A program made the translations under genes and the position numbers. A model generated the notes under the pieces. That model had not been told where the DNA came from, searched no databases, and worked only from the letters and a program-made list of their open reading frames with translations. This document shows positions 24,186 through 36,741 of a stretch of DNA of 64,000 bases, piece after piece. Numbering within the stretch: the first letter of the stretch is position 1; each line of letters opens with the position of its first letter. Origin of the DNA: Leucocoprinus leucothites (taxonomy: Eukaryota; Basidiomycota; Agaricomycetes; Agaricales; Agaricaceae); contig JAACJO010000007.1 in assembly GCA_013368445.1 (NCBI GenBank), forward strand, positions 2,291,038 through 2,355,037. The letters run 5' to 3'.

Positions 24186-27079
24186 TTAGGTTGATTGACT
24201 CATCTCACCCTATCACAAATATGACATACACCCTCTAGCATCTGTATCTGCACTCCACCACCCTTCTGGCTCCTTGCTTTACTATAAACTTTGGCCCTGT
24301 CCATGCTTGTTCACATATGGCCTCCAAACACTTACAACAACAAAGCATGAGCAATAGTTATAGAGCACTACTTTCATTATTGTCAATACCTCTATTGATG
24401 TAGGCACGAGAAGATGTGGGAATGCATAGGGGAATGACACTGAGTCTGCATACTTGACCATGTTCTTACCTTTAGGCGACATCCTCACATGAGCAGCTCA
24501 TAGAACCATTCAAGTTTGTTTCTTCAACTGGAAGTTTTGTGCCAGGCAAGCTATAAGATTGGTCAAGTGATCTTTGGGTGGAAGGAGTGTAACTAGCATA
24601 TCATGGTTTGAGGGCTTAAGCAGTCATTGCCCACAAGTGTGTGTAGGTGGGGAGCATGGGTGTGGACCCAAGAGCACATCTTGTGACATTGACATCTGAT
24701 GTGTAAGTGTATTTATGAAATGTCAGTGGGTGGGGATGTATTGGGCAACGGAACAAGGAGGGAGGGTGTGGCTGAAGTGAAGCTGTGAATGAGACCATCT
24801 AGATATGAATGAAATGCTGGGAAGGCTTGTCAGCCAATGATGCAGCTGCTACATATTTGACAATAAATGCACCTGTCTGTACACCTATCTACCAGGCATG
24901 CTGACTACATTGTAATTATTGCATTGAAGTCAAAGTTCAAGCTTTAGCATGGGTGATAATCTAGGAGGTTACAACATTGTCTATGTCAGTCCAAGAAACA
25001 GCATGGGGTGGGAGTGACATACATCTCAAGGACCCTCATTCTCAGCTTCAAGCTTGAATTGTGAAATCCTTCTAATCTTCTACTGTGGCATGAACAAATT
25101 GTCATTATTGGGAAAAAATGATACTCACAGTCAGCCTCAAATACTACAACCATCAGGGTCATGAAGATATTAATGCTAGAGTCACTTTCAACATCCAGTG
25201 CCCTTCTTGCTGTAGTACCTTTAGGTAGGCCTATTGCCTCTGGGTGTGAAACTCTCAGAGCCACTGGGATAATCTAAGGAGATCCTTGTACTCCAGACCA
25301 GCATGGAACACCTGCAAAAATCTGCTTGGCTCCAGTTCTTTGAGTTCATGGTAAGTGGATTCAAGAACTGAGATGAACTCTGTGATAGAGTGCTTTAGTG
25401 CATTTGGCTAGAGGGCTGAAGTTGAGAGGAGGATGGGAGAAGCACAGGCAAGACCAATTGAGAGCAAGATTGAACAACCTAGAAGTGTATAGAAAGTCAA
25501 CACACCTTGCCAACTAATGATACTACTACTGTATATTTGACAAAACTCACCTGCCTGCTGCCCATTTACTGGGTATGTAGCTGTCTGTGACTGCAACTTT
25601 GGGCTAAAACACATAGAGGGTTGGGGGTCAAGCTTCAGTACTTCTGCATATGCACCAGCCCAAGGGCATAATTGATGTGTACTGAGTGTGTGGCCATCAT
25701 TAATTGCAACATTGGACCTAAGAGTCTGTTCAGTATCAATAATACATGCTGTATTATATATTTTGATCTACTATTGTCTAGTTCCCACTGTCCAAATAAG
25801 GAACCTAGAATGCTTGAACTTTGCTCAGCAAGCTTGTTCAGCACTGCTCACAGCCATTGACTCACATGAATCTTCGGCAGGCATTCAATACACAAGAATA
25901 CATCCATACCAATTATTCTGAGAATTTTGAGGGATCCAACAGCTTTATTTATTATTTATTATTATTTATTTTTAATATCATTTTATAGTCCTTGGGGCTT
26001 GTTCCTCATGTTGGACTTTCTCTAGTTACATTGTACAGAGTAGTCTATAAGGGCCCCATTGCCCTTTTATTGACTCAGTGGCCCCCATTAGCCCTACAGA
26101 CAGCACATCTGAGATGTCCATCCCCCAGTAGTCTGGCACAGAAACACCATTCAACAGGGTACCACTCTCCCTACACTGCTTCTCTGTCTCATTCCATCCT
26201 TGTCTTTACATGGTTCTCTTGTTATCAGCCTGGCTGGGTGAGCTCTGCTGATCCAACAGCTGATAATTAATTGAGCTGTCTGCCAGGCAACACAGTTTAT
26301 GTTGCATGCATTCACAAACTTGGTGGCTCACCACTTTAAGTGGATACCCACAAGTAAAGTGCATTACTTTGCTAAAAATATACAGTGGCTGACTGAGATC
26401 TCAGATGACAGGATTAAGTTGTTCAGTCAGCATAGTTTTGGCCAGATGCCCACTGCAGGATTCTCAGCATGAGTGCCCATCCAGATCATTTCAGTTTACT
26501 TAACTCTGCCTAGCAGTCCATTGGTTAGTGGTTTTATTTTCATCAACATACGAGCTTCTGAAATAGTGTGGGAGATGCCTTTTGACCTCTCAAACTGTCT
26601 AGGCAACTGTATGTCAAGCTTGTAGAGATACAGTCAGGCAATTTCTGAATTCCTGATAGGAATATCAAATATTTTCTTGATGCTTAGATTTATTTGAAGT
26701 CAATATAGCAGTTTATAGAGTATCCAATACATTACAATTCACTCTCTTCATTTTTTTCGAGTTGTTAAGTCCAGATATACAGCGTTGAGAAGGTGCTGGA
26801 GTTGGGTATCACTGGGTTCCCCATTTGGACAGTGGGAACTAGACAACAGTGGATCAAAATATACAATATGGCGCGTATTATTGATACCGAGCAGACTATA
26901 AGCGACAGAGTGTTCTCAAGCTACAGTATTTCAGTGTGGGCACCAGCCAAGGGCATAGTTAGTGCATTTTATTAATTGAGTGACCACAACCTACAACATC
27001 GCTGATGCCAGTTGGAGAGCGGCATGGGTGGTAAGAACACACCCCTCAAGCACCGCCATCCATGACTCAGGTACCGCAC
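24186..27079. other. CpG-depleted decayed stretch
   Basis: No intact gene. Two related segments lie at about 24820-24960 and 25500-25620 (sharing tatttgacaa and cacctg...ggcatg-type blocks). 25300-25380 is related to 11740-11810. A TTTATTATT-type AT run lies at about 25945-25985. CpG returns after about 26750, marking the right edge of the depleted block. Confidence 0.4.
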
Positions 27080-27451
27080 TCAGTCGGTCCTCTGAATCAT
27101 AGAGTCCCCTCCAGCATCCCACTGTAGCGTGGGTGGCTGAAGCGAGAACGAATCATCGATGTTGTTCTCTCTACTTTTGCTGAGCATGGAGTGCGTACTG
27201 GATACCTGGGCGATGAAACGGAGACGATCGTCAGAGTTTGCGTGGGGCTGTGAAACAGGTTCATTCTGAGCTGGGATCGCGTGTACACATGTGGTGAAGA
27301 GGTGATAGTGAGTCGTGACATCGGGTAAGCCTGAGAACTTGGACCATGTGCCATCAGGCTTCAGCTGTCCATCAACACAAAAATAGCTGCAGAAGCAGCG
27401 CCTTCTTGTAGTCCAGTGCCGCCGTAGAACATTCCCAGTGTCATCGATCAT
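27080..27451 (-). pseudogene. Unrecognised coding fragment
   Basis: Open minus-strand frame of 123 residues containing CVHAIPAQNEPVSQPHAN and RLRFIAQVSSTHSMLSKS. A decayed relative lies at 21861-21607 (QPHAEFNDHLYHIVQASSV), so the segment is or was coding or part of a repeat. Family unknown. It lies head-to-head with the NLR relic that follows. Confidence 0.35.
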
Positions 27452-27598
27452 GGGTGTCTATGGGTCAGGTGATGCAGTGGATCCATCGTGTCTGTATTTA
27501 TGGATCTGCTTGGGTGTTTGCTTTCGTTCCCCTGCCCTTGTTCCCCCCCCTTCTGACTCCCCATTGCGAATATCGGCCCGTGTTCGCACCTGCCCACA

Positions 27599-30040
27599 AT
27601 GGCTCGGTGCGTTCGCAACTTTTTCGTTAAGCTCACACACTTCTTCAAATACTTCTTCAATCCAGCTCGTCGGGTTGTAAATCCTGATGGTGCTGGGAGT
27701 CAAGCTCGCCCATCTGTGCCTCAACGACCTCCTGCACCTTTGTCGACTGAAGATATCGCTCCGCTCTCTCAACCAACTACTATCACAGCTCCTGCTCCCA
27801 CACCGGTGCCTTCTCTCCCCACAACTTCTAGTCCTGCACTGCCTGGTGTTGAGCCCCCTAATACAGCGCATATTCCCGCGCCTTCCCCTTCCCCAACTCC
27901 TATTCCTCCTCTCCTTACCTCGTCTCCAGCCGTCCTGTCACCTACTCCTGCCTCACAACCACAACATTACCATGCACAAAAAATGTTCCACAAAGCGCAA
28001 GGCTTCACTATCAACAATTCTCAGTTCATCGATGCCTCCCATGCAGATTCTGGTGAGTTTTGCGGTATCCAAGCTCGACCACTTATCTCATGTTACGAAT
28101 AGGCCTGAAAGAACTCTTCAAGTACTCAATGCCGGACGCATTCCACGACTCTGGCACTCGCTACCCACCACCAAAATGCCATCTTGGCACTTGAAAAGAC
28201 TACATCGACCTCATCACCAACTGGGCACTGGGAAAGTCGGATCGCAAGGAGCCCATTCTCTGGATGTGCGGTCCCTTTGGTATTGGCAAGTCGGCGGTTG
28301 CGCAGAGCTGCGCCGAGGCCCTAGTGCTGATAAACAAACTCGCTGCCACTCTCTTCTTCTCCCGCTCAAATGCAGATCATGATGACCCTCGACACATCTT
28401 TACATCTATTGCATATCAAATTGCCACCAAATGCCCTTCATTCCAAGAAATCATCGACAGGTGTATGATCAAAGACCCTGCTCTCGCGACAAAGTCACTA
28501 TCGATGCAGTTCGAGGTCCTGCTTGTTGAACCCCTTGGTCAGCTTGACATTGCGCAGAGCGGTCTTGCCGATTGTGTTGTGATCATTGATGGACTGGATG
28601 AGTGCTGTGGAACAGAGGGGCAATGTGAGATTATCAAGATCATCGCAGCTTCCATTCGCAAACATACAATGCCCTTCCACTGGTTTATCACCAGCCGCCC
28701 TGAAGACCCCATCATCCGCACCATGGACTCCCCTGCTGTATCCCCTGTTCATTCTCGCATTGAACTTCCCGTATCCCACGTAATCAACCACCAGATCCTA
28801 GTCTACCTGACTGACGAGTTCAAGCTGATCCGCGAGGATCACGGCCTTCCCAAGTCGTGGCCATCAGAGGAAGTTCTTGCCCTGCTTGTTGAACGTGGTG
28901 CTGGGCTTTGGATCTACGTGGCAACCATTGTTTGTTTCATCAAGGATGAAAACTCTCTTGGCCCTGAAGACCAGCTATGTATTGTGCTCAAGTATGCAAA
29001 GGGCGTCCCCACTAAGGTTAGACCGGACAACCTGCTGGCGGAGATGGACTTTTTCTATACCCTCATCATGGAACGACTCCCGCTGAAGGTCAGGACAGTG
29101 GTCCGAAATATCTTCCTAGCCTACTCCATGCTTAGTGCTCGTCCAATGTATACTGCTCTCGCCCTCTGCCTTTCTGCAGAGCAGTTCCATTGTGCCTGTG
29201 CTTCTATTCAGTCAGTCATGGGGCTCAAAGGCTCTGATCTTGAGTCCCTGCGCATAAAATTCTATCACACATCATTCCTTGATTTCATAAAAGATCCTCA
29301 ATGGTCCAAGGATCTATGCATCCATGATGACTTCTTGATTGGGTGTCGCCAGAAGCTTTTGAAGTGGTTGCATGAAGTCTGCTCTTGCAGTACAGGTACT
29401 GTGTTTCCTGAACTCATCATGTGCTTCTTGCTCTGATGAGGTATCATGTCACTCACAGAGTCCTCACATGTTGTGTTTCCCTCGGGTACTGTTCTCCCAG
29501 AAGGTGTATCAGGTGCTGACCACTATGGCAGTGTTTTGGGTTGGTTTTGGAAGCTTTGTGAAGTACCTGAGCATCCACTTGATTTCCAGACAGCAATGTC
29601 TCTTGTGGAGTTTCCATTCAAGAAAATGCTCAGGTTGGTGAGTGATAGTATCAGGTGGAGCATCAATGCTAATCAAGTAAGAGAGAATGTAAGTTTCTAG
29701 TACCATTTGTTTCCTAGGTTTATCACTCATTATGTGGCTGGTATTTGCAGCTCCCAGCTGAACTTTGCAATAAGATCATCCAAAAGGGCAAGTGTCCAAT
29801 CCCAGAGTGCATGAATACTAGGAAAGTCTGGATTTTGGGGTATGGAGAGAATGAAACCATCCCTGAGTTTGTGGATGTGGCTGGCTTTAAGTTGAGGAAC
29901 AATCAAGATGTAAGTAATTACTTGTCTTCTTATTTTCTCTGGGTGTTCTGATTGTTTTATCTCAGCCACCTGTAGGTGAATGTTTTTGTGGAGCTCAATC
30001 CCAGAGAGACAGGAGAGTAATATCTGTGAAGATCACTTGA
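27599..30040 (+). pseudogene. NACHT-domain NLR paralogue with one premature TGA
   Basis: Paralogue of the NLR at 1-1735, with its full length visible. Exons: 27599-28052, 28103-29395, 29459-29688, 29751-29909, 29966-30040; phases close to 736 residues. Order: hydrophobic N-terminus MARCVRNFFVKLTHFF, Pro-rich linker, signature FHKAQGFTINNSQFID, Walker A GPFGIGKSA, Walker B VIIDGLDE, FITSRPEDP, helical region, and a C-terminal block with VWILGYGENE and ECFCGAQ. Codon 182 is TGA (28192-28194) where the intact paralogue has CGA, cutting the protein before the P-loop. An ATG at 28264 just before the P-loop could still give a shortened product. The last exons are almost free of CpG, like the adjacent transposon relics. 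It is probably a pseudogene, since one C-to-T change explains the only stop. Confidence 0.8.
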
Positions 30041-30775
30041 GTTGCACAGCAACTCCTGAATACCTGGTCCTGATACTATCATCACAGAGTCTGATTAGCA
30101 ACCCTTGTCACCACTAAAACCTAAAGTAGCATCTTCTCCCAGCCCTTATTCTTGAACTACAGATAGACACATGTATTTCTCCTTACTAAATATATCTCCT
30201 ACCTGGTTCCTTTCACCTCTGATAACTATAAGATTCTACTGATAAGGATGAAGTTGAGGGAGATAAAGTAGATGAAGTAGTAATGCAGAGTTCAATGTGA
30301 TTTCATACAGTGTCCTGGAGCTTTATCATCTCTCTGAGGACAGAGACATTTTCACAATGTTTTACCATTGGATGCTGGCAATACTCACTCCCAGTCAACA
30401 CTAAATTGAGTCAAATAGAGGTTTGATGAGGACCTCAACCTTTTCTTGATTTGACTCATAGAATGACCATCTGATACTTACAGTATATAGAGGTTTTCTA
30501 AATATCACTCAATTTGAGTCAATAGCCATTAAATTATATACATCTACAGTAATCAATGATTATTGATACAAACTGATATATATTGATCTATACTGAGCAA
30601 TATCAATAACAATTTTTGAACCCCAAATAATATCAGTAACCACCTAGACATAATCCATAGCCATACTCACCTTACTAAATGATCATGTTTTTTGGGCTGC
30701 TGTTATGGCCCAAACAGTATTAACTATACAATTGTTAATTATTGATAATATAGTCAATATATTAGGTGACTGTAT
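30041..30775. other. AT-rich, CpG-free spacer
   Basis: Between the NLR relic and the old LTR; no gene or repeat structure is recognised. Many TGATA/TATCA-type words and no CpG, consistent with long-term deamination. Confidence 0.4.
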
Positions 30776-31317
30776 TATCAAGATTTGCAATTGCCAATGC
30801 TTACTAAGTGCATGAAAGTTATGGAGAGGTCAGTTGTTGGCTTCAGCATATGTGCTACACCCTTCCAATATTGCATTGACTGATTTGGTCTGCAGGAACA
30901 ATGATAGGCAGTGTGAATTAGAATTCAATACTGAAGGAATAACAGACAGAGAGTCAGAGTGGAATCTTAGTTGATATTCAGAATGGGTAATACATGAGCT
31001 AGTAGCAACATATTTAAGATAATGTGAAATTGGATAAATAATATGTAAATATTGCAAAACTCACAGTATGACAATAAAAAAATAAACAGATAAACAAAAG
31101 ATAAATAGACAATGACAGATGCAATGCAATGGAAAATGACAAACAGAAATAGAATGGCAGAAACAAATATGAGTGCAAATAAAAAGAGGATAAAATAATG
31201 AGTGGAAACAGGCTCTGAAATATTCATAGAAATAGTAAACAATAAAATCACAGAAATTGGAAGTTGAAAGAATAGTCAGAAATTGATTTGGAGAGGTTGT
31301 AATCACAGATCATGACA
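30776..31317 (-). repeat. 3' LTR of the old family A copy
   Basis: About 542 nt, aligned end to end with the 546-nt LTRs at 43710 and 53965. It starts TATCAAG (TGTCAGG in the young copy) and ends CATGACA (CGTGACA). A purine tract on the minus strand (31319-31331) precedes it in element orientation. Confidence 0.85.
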
Positions 31318-31397
31318 GTATTCCCCCTTTAGGACCAAGCCCTCCAGAACTTACTAATCCTTGATCTCTTATCAAGATCATCTTACCTCCTACCACC

Positions 31398-32600
31398 ATG
31401 GCTCTCCACTCCTTGAAGAAAACCCCTGATCTAAGTACAATGACCAATAATGAACTCATGGCAGAGATTCAATGTTGGAACACCAAACAGAAAGTGAATA
31501 TATGGCCAGTGATGGCTGCTGTGTCAGAAATAACCATGAGTCAACCTAGTAACTGTGCAACAATGAATACAGCTCCTACAATGACCCAAAGGACCACTAG
31601 ATTACAACAGATAGTCCAAAGCAATAATGACAATGATGATGAAGAGGAGGAGTCACAGATATTGACAAAGGGTAAGGGGAAAGTGCCAATGAGGGCATCA
31701 ATGTCAGAATTACACAAAGTAATAGATCATATGTCCATTCCTGTTGCAATATCAAGTAGGACCATATCAAGCTTTGCTTGGAAGAAGAATAGTGCCTGTC
31801 AGCAAGATCTGACTGATAGGCTGCCTTTCTGAAAGAGTTATGTGATATGTTCACAATGGATTGCTGGGCAACAGGAGTGTAAGTTGCAGTGTGGACTAGG
31901 AAAATATGTGTATTGTACACAAGCAAAGAAGGGGTGTTACAATTTGCAGGATGATCTGAAGAAGGAGGCCACTAGTCAAGGGGTAAGCTTGTCACTGATC
32001 AGAGCAACAGCATCAAAAAAACAAAAGATAACAGTGTCTTCCTTGAGTCAACCATCACAATCAAGCTCTAGTGATTGGGAATTGAGTTTCATACCACCCC
32101 TGTCTACTTAACTGTCATTCTCTTCATAGTGGAACCTACCTGAAATCCTGCCTGCTGTGGATGATGATACATTTGGAGCAATAGAGATCAGATCACCCAC
32201 AATTGTTACTGAACAGGATACTAGGATAGTGGTAAGTTCATTCATGGATTTGTGAGGCAACATTACTAAGATCACATAGAAGTCTCCTCAGCCCCTTCTG
32301 CCCTAACTATTGTGGGCTTTTGATCATTCTCCAAGTTTTTTGTGCAAAGTCACACACCTATCATCAGCAGTAGACAACTTGAAACCATGACAAGAGAGAA
32401 TATGCAGGCACAGCTTCAGAATCAAGTTATGTTGTAACAGTAGGTTGGTGTGTTGGGTGGGTAGGTATCAGCAGCAAGGGAGAATACAAGGGTGTTGCAG
32501 GCACATAGAAAACAACTGGACAGGCTCTTGGTAATTGAGGAGGTGAAGTTAGTGATGGCACAGGAATCAAAGGATAGTGTGGGACATAGGTATCAGAAAT
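31398..32600 (+). pseudogene. Relic of the antisense accessory gene of family A
   Basis: Same protein as at 44336-47136, e.g. SKKTPDL and SSFAWKKN, but Arg codons have become Cys, Trp, Gln, Leu or His and some cysteines of the cluster are lost. A TGA lies at 31829-31831. The intron with its gtaagt donor (about 32231) and cctcag acceptor (about 32292) is still visible, so the gene structure predates both copies. No longer functional. Confidence 0.8.
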
Positions 32601-32934
32601 AAGGGAAGGAGAGAGGAATGAAAGGAAGGACTATAATGAAAGGACTATGAATATCATTGTCATTGTTGTTGTCACTGCTTTTAGTAAAGAATAACTGTAT
32701 ACTACTTGGATGTTTTGTTTTCTTGGTTTTCTTGGTTGGAAATAAATGGTGTTCTTGGCAGAATAAAGTGAGTGTGGGTGTGAAAAAGAAAGGGAAATCA
32801 AAAATGAGATGTTAAGGACTGGGAATATCAACTTGGAATGAAAAAGAATACTGTGAAAAATATGTGAAAAATGTCTGTAAAAGATTGAAAATGATAGCAA
32901 GTAGCCTAGAGTGAAGTGAGAGGTCCAGACTTAT

Positions 32935-35020
32935 TGGATTACATGCAGTAGAAGTTGGAAACTAGGTCTATGGCATGTTCAAGCTCTGTCATAGGTAACC
33001 ACAACTCTGCTTCATCTGTATCTTTGTAACCAAGCCATATTACTTTGTAAAGAAGTTTACAAGCATGTTAACATTAATCAATCTTTAAATCAACTATGTG
33101 ATCAACTTCATATTCTGGTTCTCCATCAACCTCTACTGTAGATGGTGGTGATGCAATGTGATTTGGAATGGAGCTGGAAGTGAAAGGTTTGAGCATAGAA
33201 ACATAGAATACAGAATGAACAGCATGCATAGAGTCAGGAAGTCAAAGAGTAAAAGAATGTAAACCTGTTTGGGAAATAATTTCATAGGGTCTAAGGTATT
33301 TTTTAGAGAGTTTCTTTGAAGGTCTTATTATGCAGAAGTACTATGCTTTGATGGAAGACCTTATCACCAATCTTGAATGTGGGTGCAACAAGATGGTGAT
33401 CATCAGCATTGATGTAATAGTGATGCTGGGCATGAGCAATTTCTGACTTGAGAGTTGAATGTAGTTCATCTAAATCCACAGCAAAGTTGCAAGCACAAGC
33501 TGATGCAAGATCTCTCTTAGGGTGAACTGTGATGTTGGGGTGGTAACATTTATTAGCAAAGAACAAAGAGATACCAGTGGTAGCAGAAGAAGAATTATTG
33601 AACACAAACTCAGTTATAGGTAATGGGTCAGACCAATTACTCTGTTGGTAGTTGCAATAAATGTGCAAGTACTGTTCAAGAGTTTGGTTAGTTCATTCAG
33701 TCTGACCATCACCTTCAGGGTGATAACCCAATGTGAAGTGTAACTTCATGTTCAAAGCTTCTCCTAGTGATTGGAAAAAGTGTGAAACAAATTCTGAACC
33801 ACAATCAGAGGTAACATTAGCAGAAATACTATGTTTGGAGAAGACATGAATGATGAAGAGTTTAGCAAGTTCTGTGGAAGTAATAGTATCATGAGTTGGA
33901 ATGAAAATTGCTTGTTTGGTTAGCCCATCCACAATGACCAGAATTGAATCAAACCCTGAGGACTTTGGAAGTTTTTCAATGAAATCCATAGAAATTGAAT
34001 CCCAAGGCTACAATGGTATGGAGAGTTGCTTGAGAGTTCCATAGGGGTGATAGTGTCAAAGCTTTTGATCTTGAATAGGTAACACAACTTTTGCAGTAAT
34101 CCCTGACAAAGTCATGGATATTTGGCCATGTATACTCATGGTAAATAAGTTCTAGGGTTTTGTTTTGACTGACATGGCCAGTGAGTGCATGGCTGTGATA
34201 GTACTGCAAAATGTGCAAACAGAGATTGTTAGTATTGGGAACATAGATTCTATTATCAAGTAACAAGAAACCCTCAGAGTCTTTGGACCAGTGACCCTCT
34301 GGATGAGTGAAATGATTGGAAACAGAATCATCAGTAGAAATAGTGGAAAGAATGTCTGTGCAAAGTTGTGAAATATCCATAATAAGACCAGCATGCAGCA
34401 CAGGTGTATAGAGATACAAAGCATGAATAGAAGTAGAAAGTTGTTCATTAGTAAAGACAGGTCAGAAATTGTGAGGATTAACTGTGGCATAGCCATTATT
34501 CCCCCCTTTTGGGTAGATGTCCCAATGTCTAGTTAGGGCATCTGGTTTTATTCTAAGCTTACCAGGTCTAAATCAAATGACAAGGTTGAACTGTAATAGG
34601 AACTTGGACCATCTGGTCTGTCTGCACATTAGTATCTTTGTGGTAGAGAAATACTCAAGGTTCCTATGATCAGTGACCACATCAATAGGCAGTGCAGCAC
34701 CTTTGGGATAATGGTGCCAGATTTGGAATGCTTCAAAAATTGCAAGTAGTTCCTTGCCATAGATGTTGTAGTTAAGCTCAGATATGGAAAATGTATGGAA
34801 ATAAAAAGCAATAGGGTGAATATCTCCATTAGGAGCAATAATAGAGAGTATAGCTGCCAGGGCATAGTCAGAGACATCAGTTTCCACAATGATTTGTGTA
34901 TTGGGAATCCAATGGGTAAGAGCTGGTGCATGCATAAAGGCCTCCTTGAGGGAGTTAAAAGCCTTATGAGCTTTTTTGTTGAAGTTCCACTGTATGTGTT
35001 TTTGCATGAGGTAAGTTAGT
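32935..35020 (-). pseudogene. Relic of family A pol (RT end, RNase H, integrase, chromodomain)
   Basis: RNase H part at 35007-34573 (IIVETDVSDYALAAILS, KELLAIFEAFQIWHHY), integrase zinc and core at 34419-33300 (HALTGHVSQNKTLELIYHEY, DFIEKLPKSSGFDSILVIVD, TSDCGSEFVSHF), chromodomain region at about 33130-32950. Multiple stops and Arg-to-Cys/Gln/His changes. The catalytic RT motif is not included because the copy is truncated. Confidence 0.85.
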
Positions 35021-35032
35021 GGTACAACAAAG

Positions 35033-35729
35033 TGTTAAGATTTACAGTCAGAGTGCCTAGTAATGTCATGTGTCACAACATGTGATTGGGTTACATAAGA
35101 CAGCGGCTAACTGGTCTTTAACCTACTTCAATTAATAAGCTTGAGTATTCTCGAAAGCTCAGTAAGAGAAGGCCAAGAAGACTTGAGGTAAGTCTAAGGT
35201 AGCGCGAGGTTCAAGACAACAACAATGATACAAGTGAATTCAAGGTGGGGTGAGTAAACACAAGTAGTCCGGGAAACAAAGGAAAGATTAAACTTGTGTT
35301 TAATCTTCCAAATACAAAGTCCTTAAATACTAACTAACTGAAACGATATCAAGCTATGAAACTACAACTACAAGTCCAGAATCACTATCACAATTCTGAT
35401 AAATATGTATCTGTCCGCTGATGTAACAGCTATCATAGTTAGATATTGAATAGTTCCAATCCAAATGCGATGTCCATAAAACCATCATTGTCTGTTTATC
35501 AATCTTATTAGTCCATAACAATCAAACCGCGAAACCATTTCTCCTGATCCTCCTAATGACGTCCATCCAGTTGTACTTGTCCCAATTAACATTGAATTGT
35601 TCCTCTTCCACATCAAACTTCCCAACATACTCTTCCCAATCTAGAACCATGGCTTCAGACCATGTGGCTGTGTTGGCATCTAAGATGATTAAGTCACAGT
35701 GGGCATCAATCAAATCAACGTTTATAACA
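35033..35729 (-). repeat. Solo LTR, family B gypsy
   Basis: 697 nt, TGTTAAGA to TATAACA on the plus strand, the inverted counterpart of the 697-nt LTR at 36742-37438. Flanked by the 5-bp duplication CAAAG (35028-35032 and 35730-35734). It still contains CpG, so it is younger than the surrounding relics. It landed at or next to the broken end of the old family A copy. Confidence 0.88.
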
Positions 35730-36741
35730 CAAAGAACCTGAATATAGCCAAGGATAAAGCACAAAAGCTCTGCCTAAAGTTTATCAGGCCATACAAGGTT
35801 TTACATGCAAACCCTAGCAAGTCCAATTACACACTGGACTTACCATCAGGAAATTCCTCTCTGGCTTATTGCTAGCAGTAAGGGGGATTTCTCTGGAAAA
35901 GTGTTGGATAACTGTCAAAAAGCCTGGATTAGTAGGATTTCCAGGATAAGTGGGATTTTCCAAATAAGTGAAGTACTCCATTTATTGAGACTTACCTTAT
36001 TGGTATCATTCTTGATTCACATACATAAGGCTGGTGAGCCATAGCATAAATCAGACAAAAATCAGTCAGGATTAGCAATTTTCACACAAATATTCAGTGG
36101 TAGTCGGATTTCACATCATATTGTCAAATATAAAAATACAAAGCTATTATAAATTGTACAGTACTCGTAAAGTGAAATGAAAATAAAAAAATGGGCTATC
36201 AGATAGAGGGACTAGGCCTGAAGACTGATAGGGGATCATCTTGTGCTGTGATAATGTGATCACCAGGTAATTTGCTCCTACAGTGAAACATGAGTACATA
36301 GCACGTAAAAATTCAAAGAAGGCTCACCTGATTGCCTTGTAAAACCTCAACAGGATACTATGGAAGGGTCCCAGGTACCTGCTCTTCATGTCATTAAGGT
36401 ATGTCACATATATCTCATAGTATGAGCAGAAGCACTCTTCTGTGAAATCCATGCTGAGGAAGTCTCCTGACTCCCACATCCTCAGCATGGCATAGACCTA
36501 TGAATACACAATAATTACAGCAAGTCAATAAGATTACCAAGTGATCAGTAAAAAACTTACAGCAGTGGCAGAGATGGCCGCAAGGGAAATTGGGGCCTCT
36601 CACTCTATACTATCTGCCAGGGAAGAGGTGTAGTGCTCTTCAAAGTGGGATCCAGTAGCATTTGGTAAAGAGAACCAGGCACAGTAGGCAATCTTGATGA
36701 GTGCCAGATTCAAGTAAATATTGCTAGCATCAACAATCCAT
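35730..36741 (-). pseudogene. Spacer with a DUF6532-like gene fragment
   Basis: On the minus strand, about 36690-36320, the sequence reads SLIKIAYCAWFSLPNATGSH, then a TGA, then PISLAAISATA; after a gap that may be an intron it continues VYAMLRMWESGDFLSMDF and YYEIYVTYLNDMKSRYLG. This matches my memory of the C-terminal part of DUF6532 proteins, common in agaricomycete genomes and often near transposons. Stops and missing ends mark it as a relic. The remaining spacer is unrecognised. Confidence 0.5.

Larger units (their letters stand above)
30776..35032 (-). mobile_element. Old, truncated family A gypsy copy, CpG-erased
   Basis: Colinear with the younger family A element at 43710-54510 from its 3' LTR through the antisense gene, chromodomain, integrase, RNase H and part of the reverse transcriptase, then ends abruptly at about 35027. 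Gag, protease, most of RT and the 5' LTR are missing. Differences from the young copy are mostly CG-to-TG or CG-to-CA. At 31880-31881 it has a single TA where the young copy carries a Tc1-like insertion. Confidence 0.9.
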
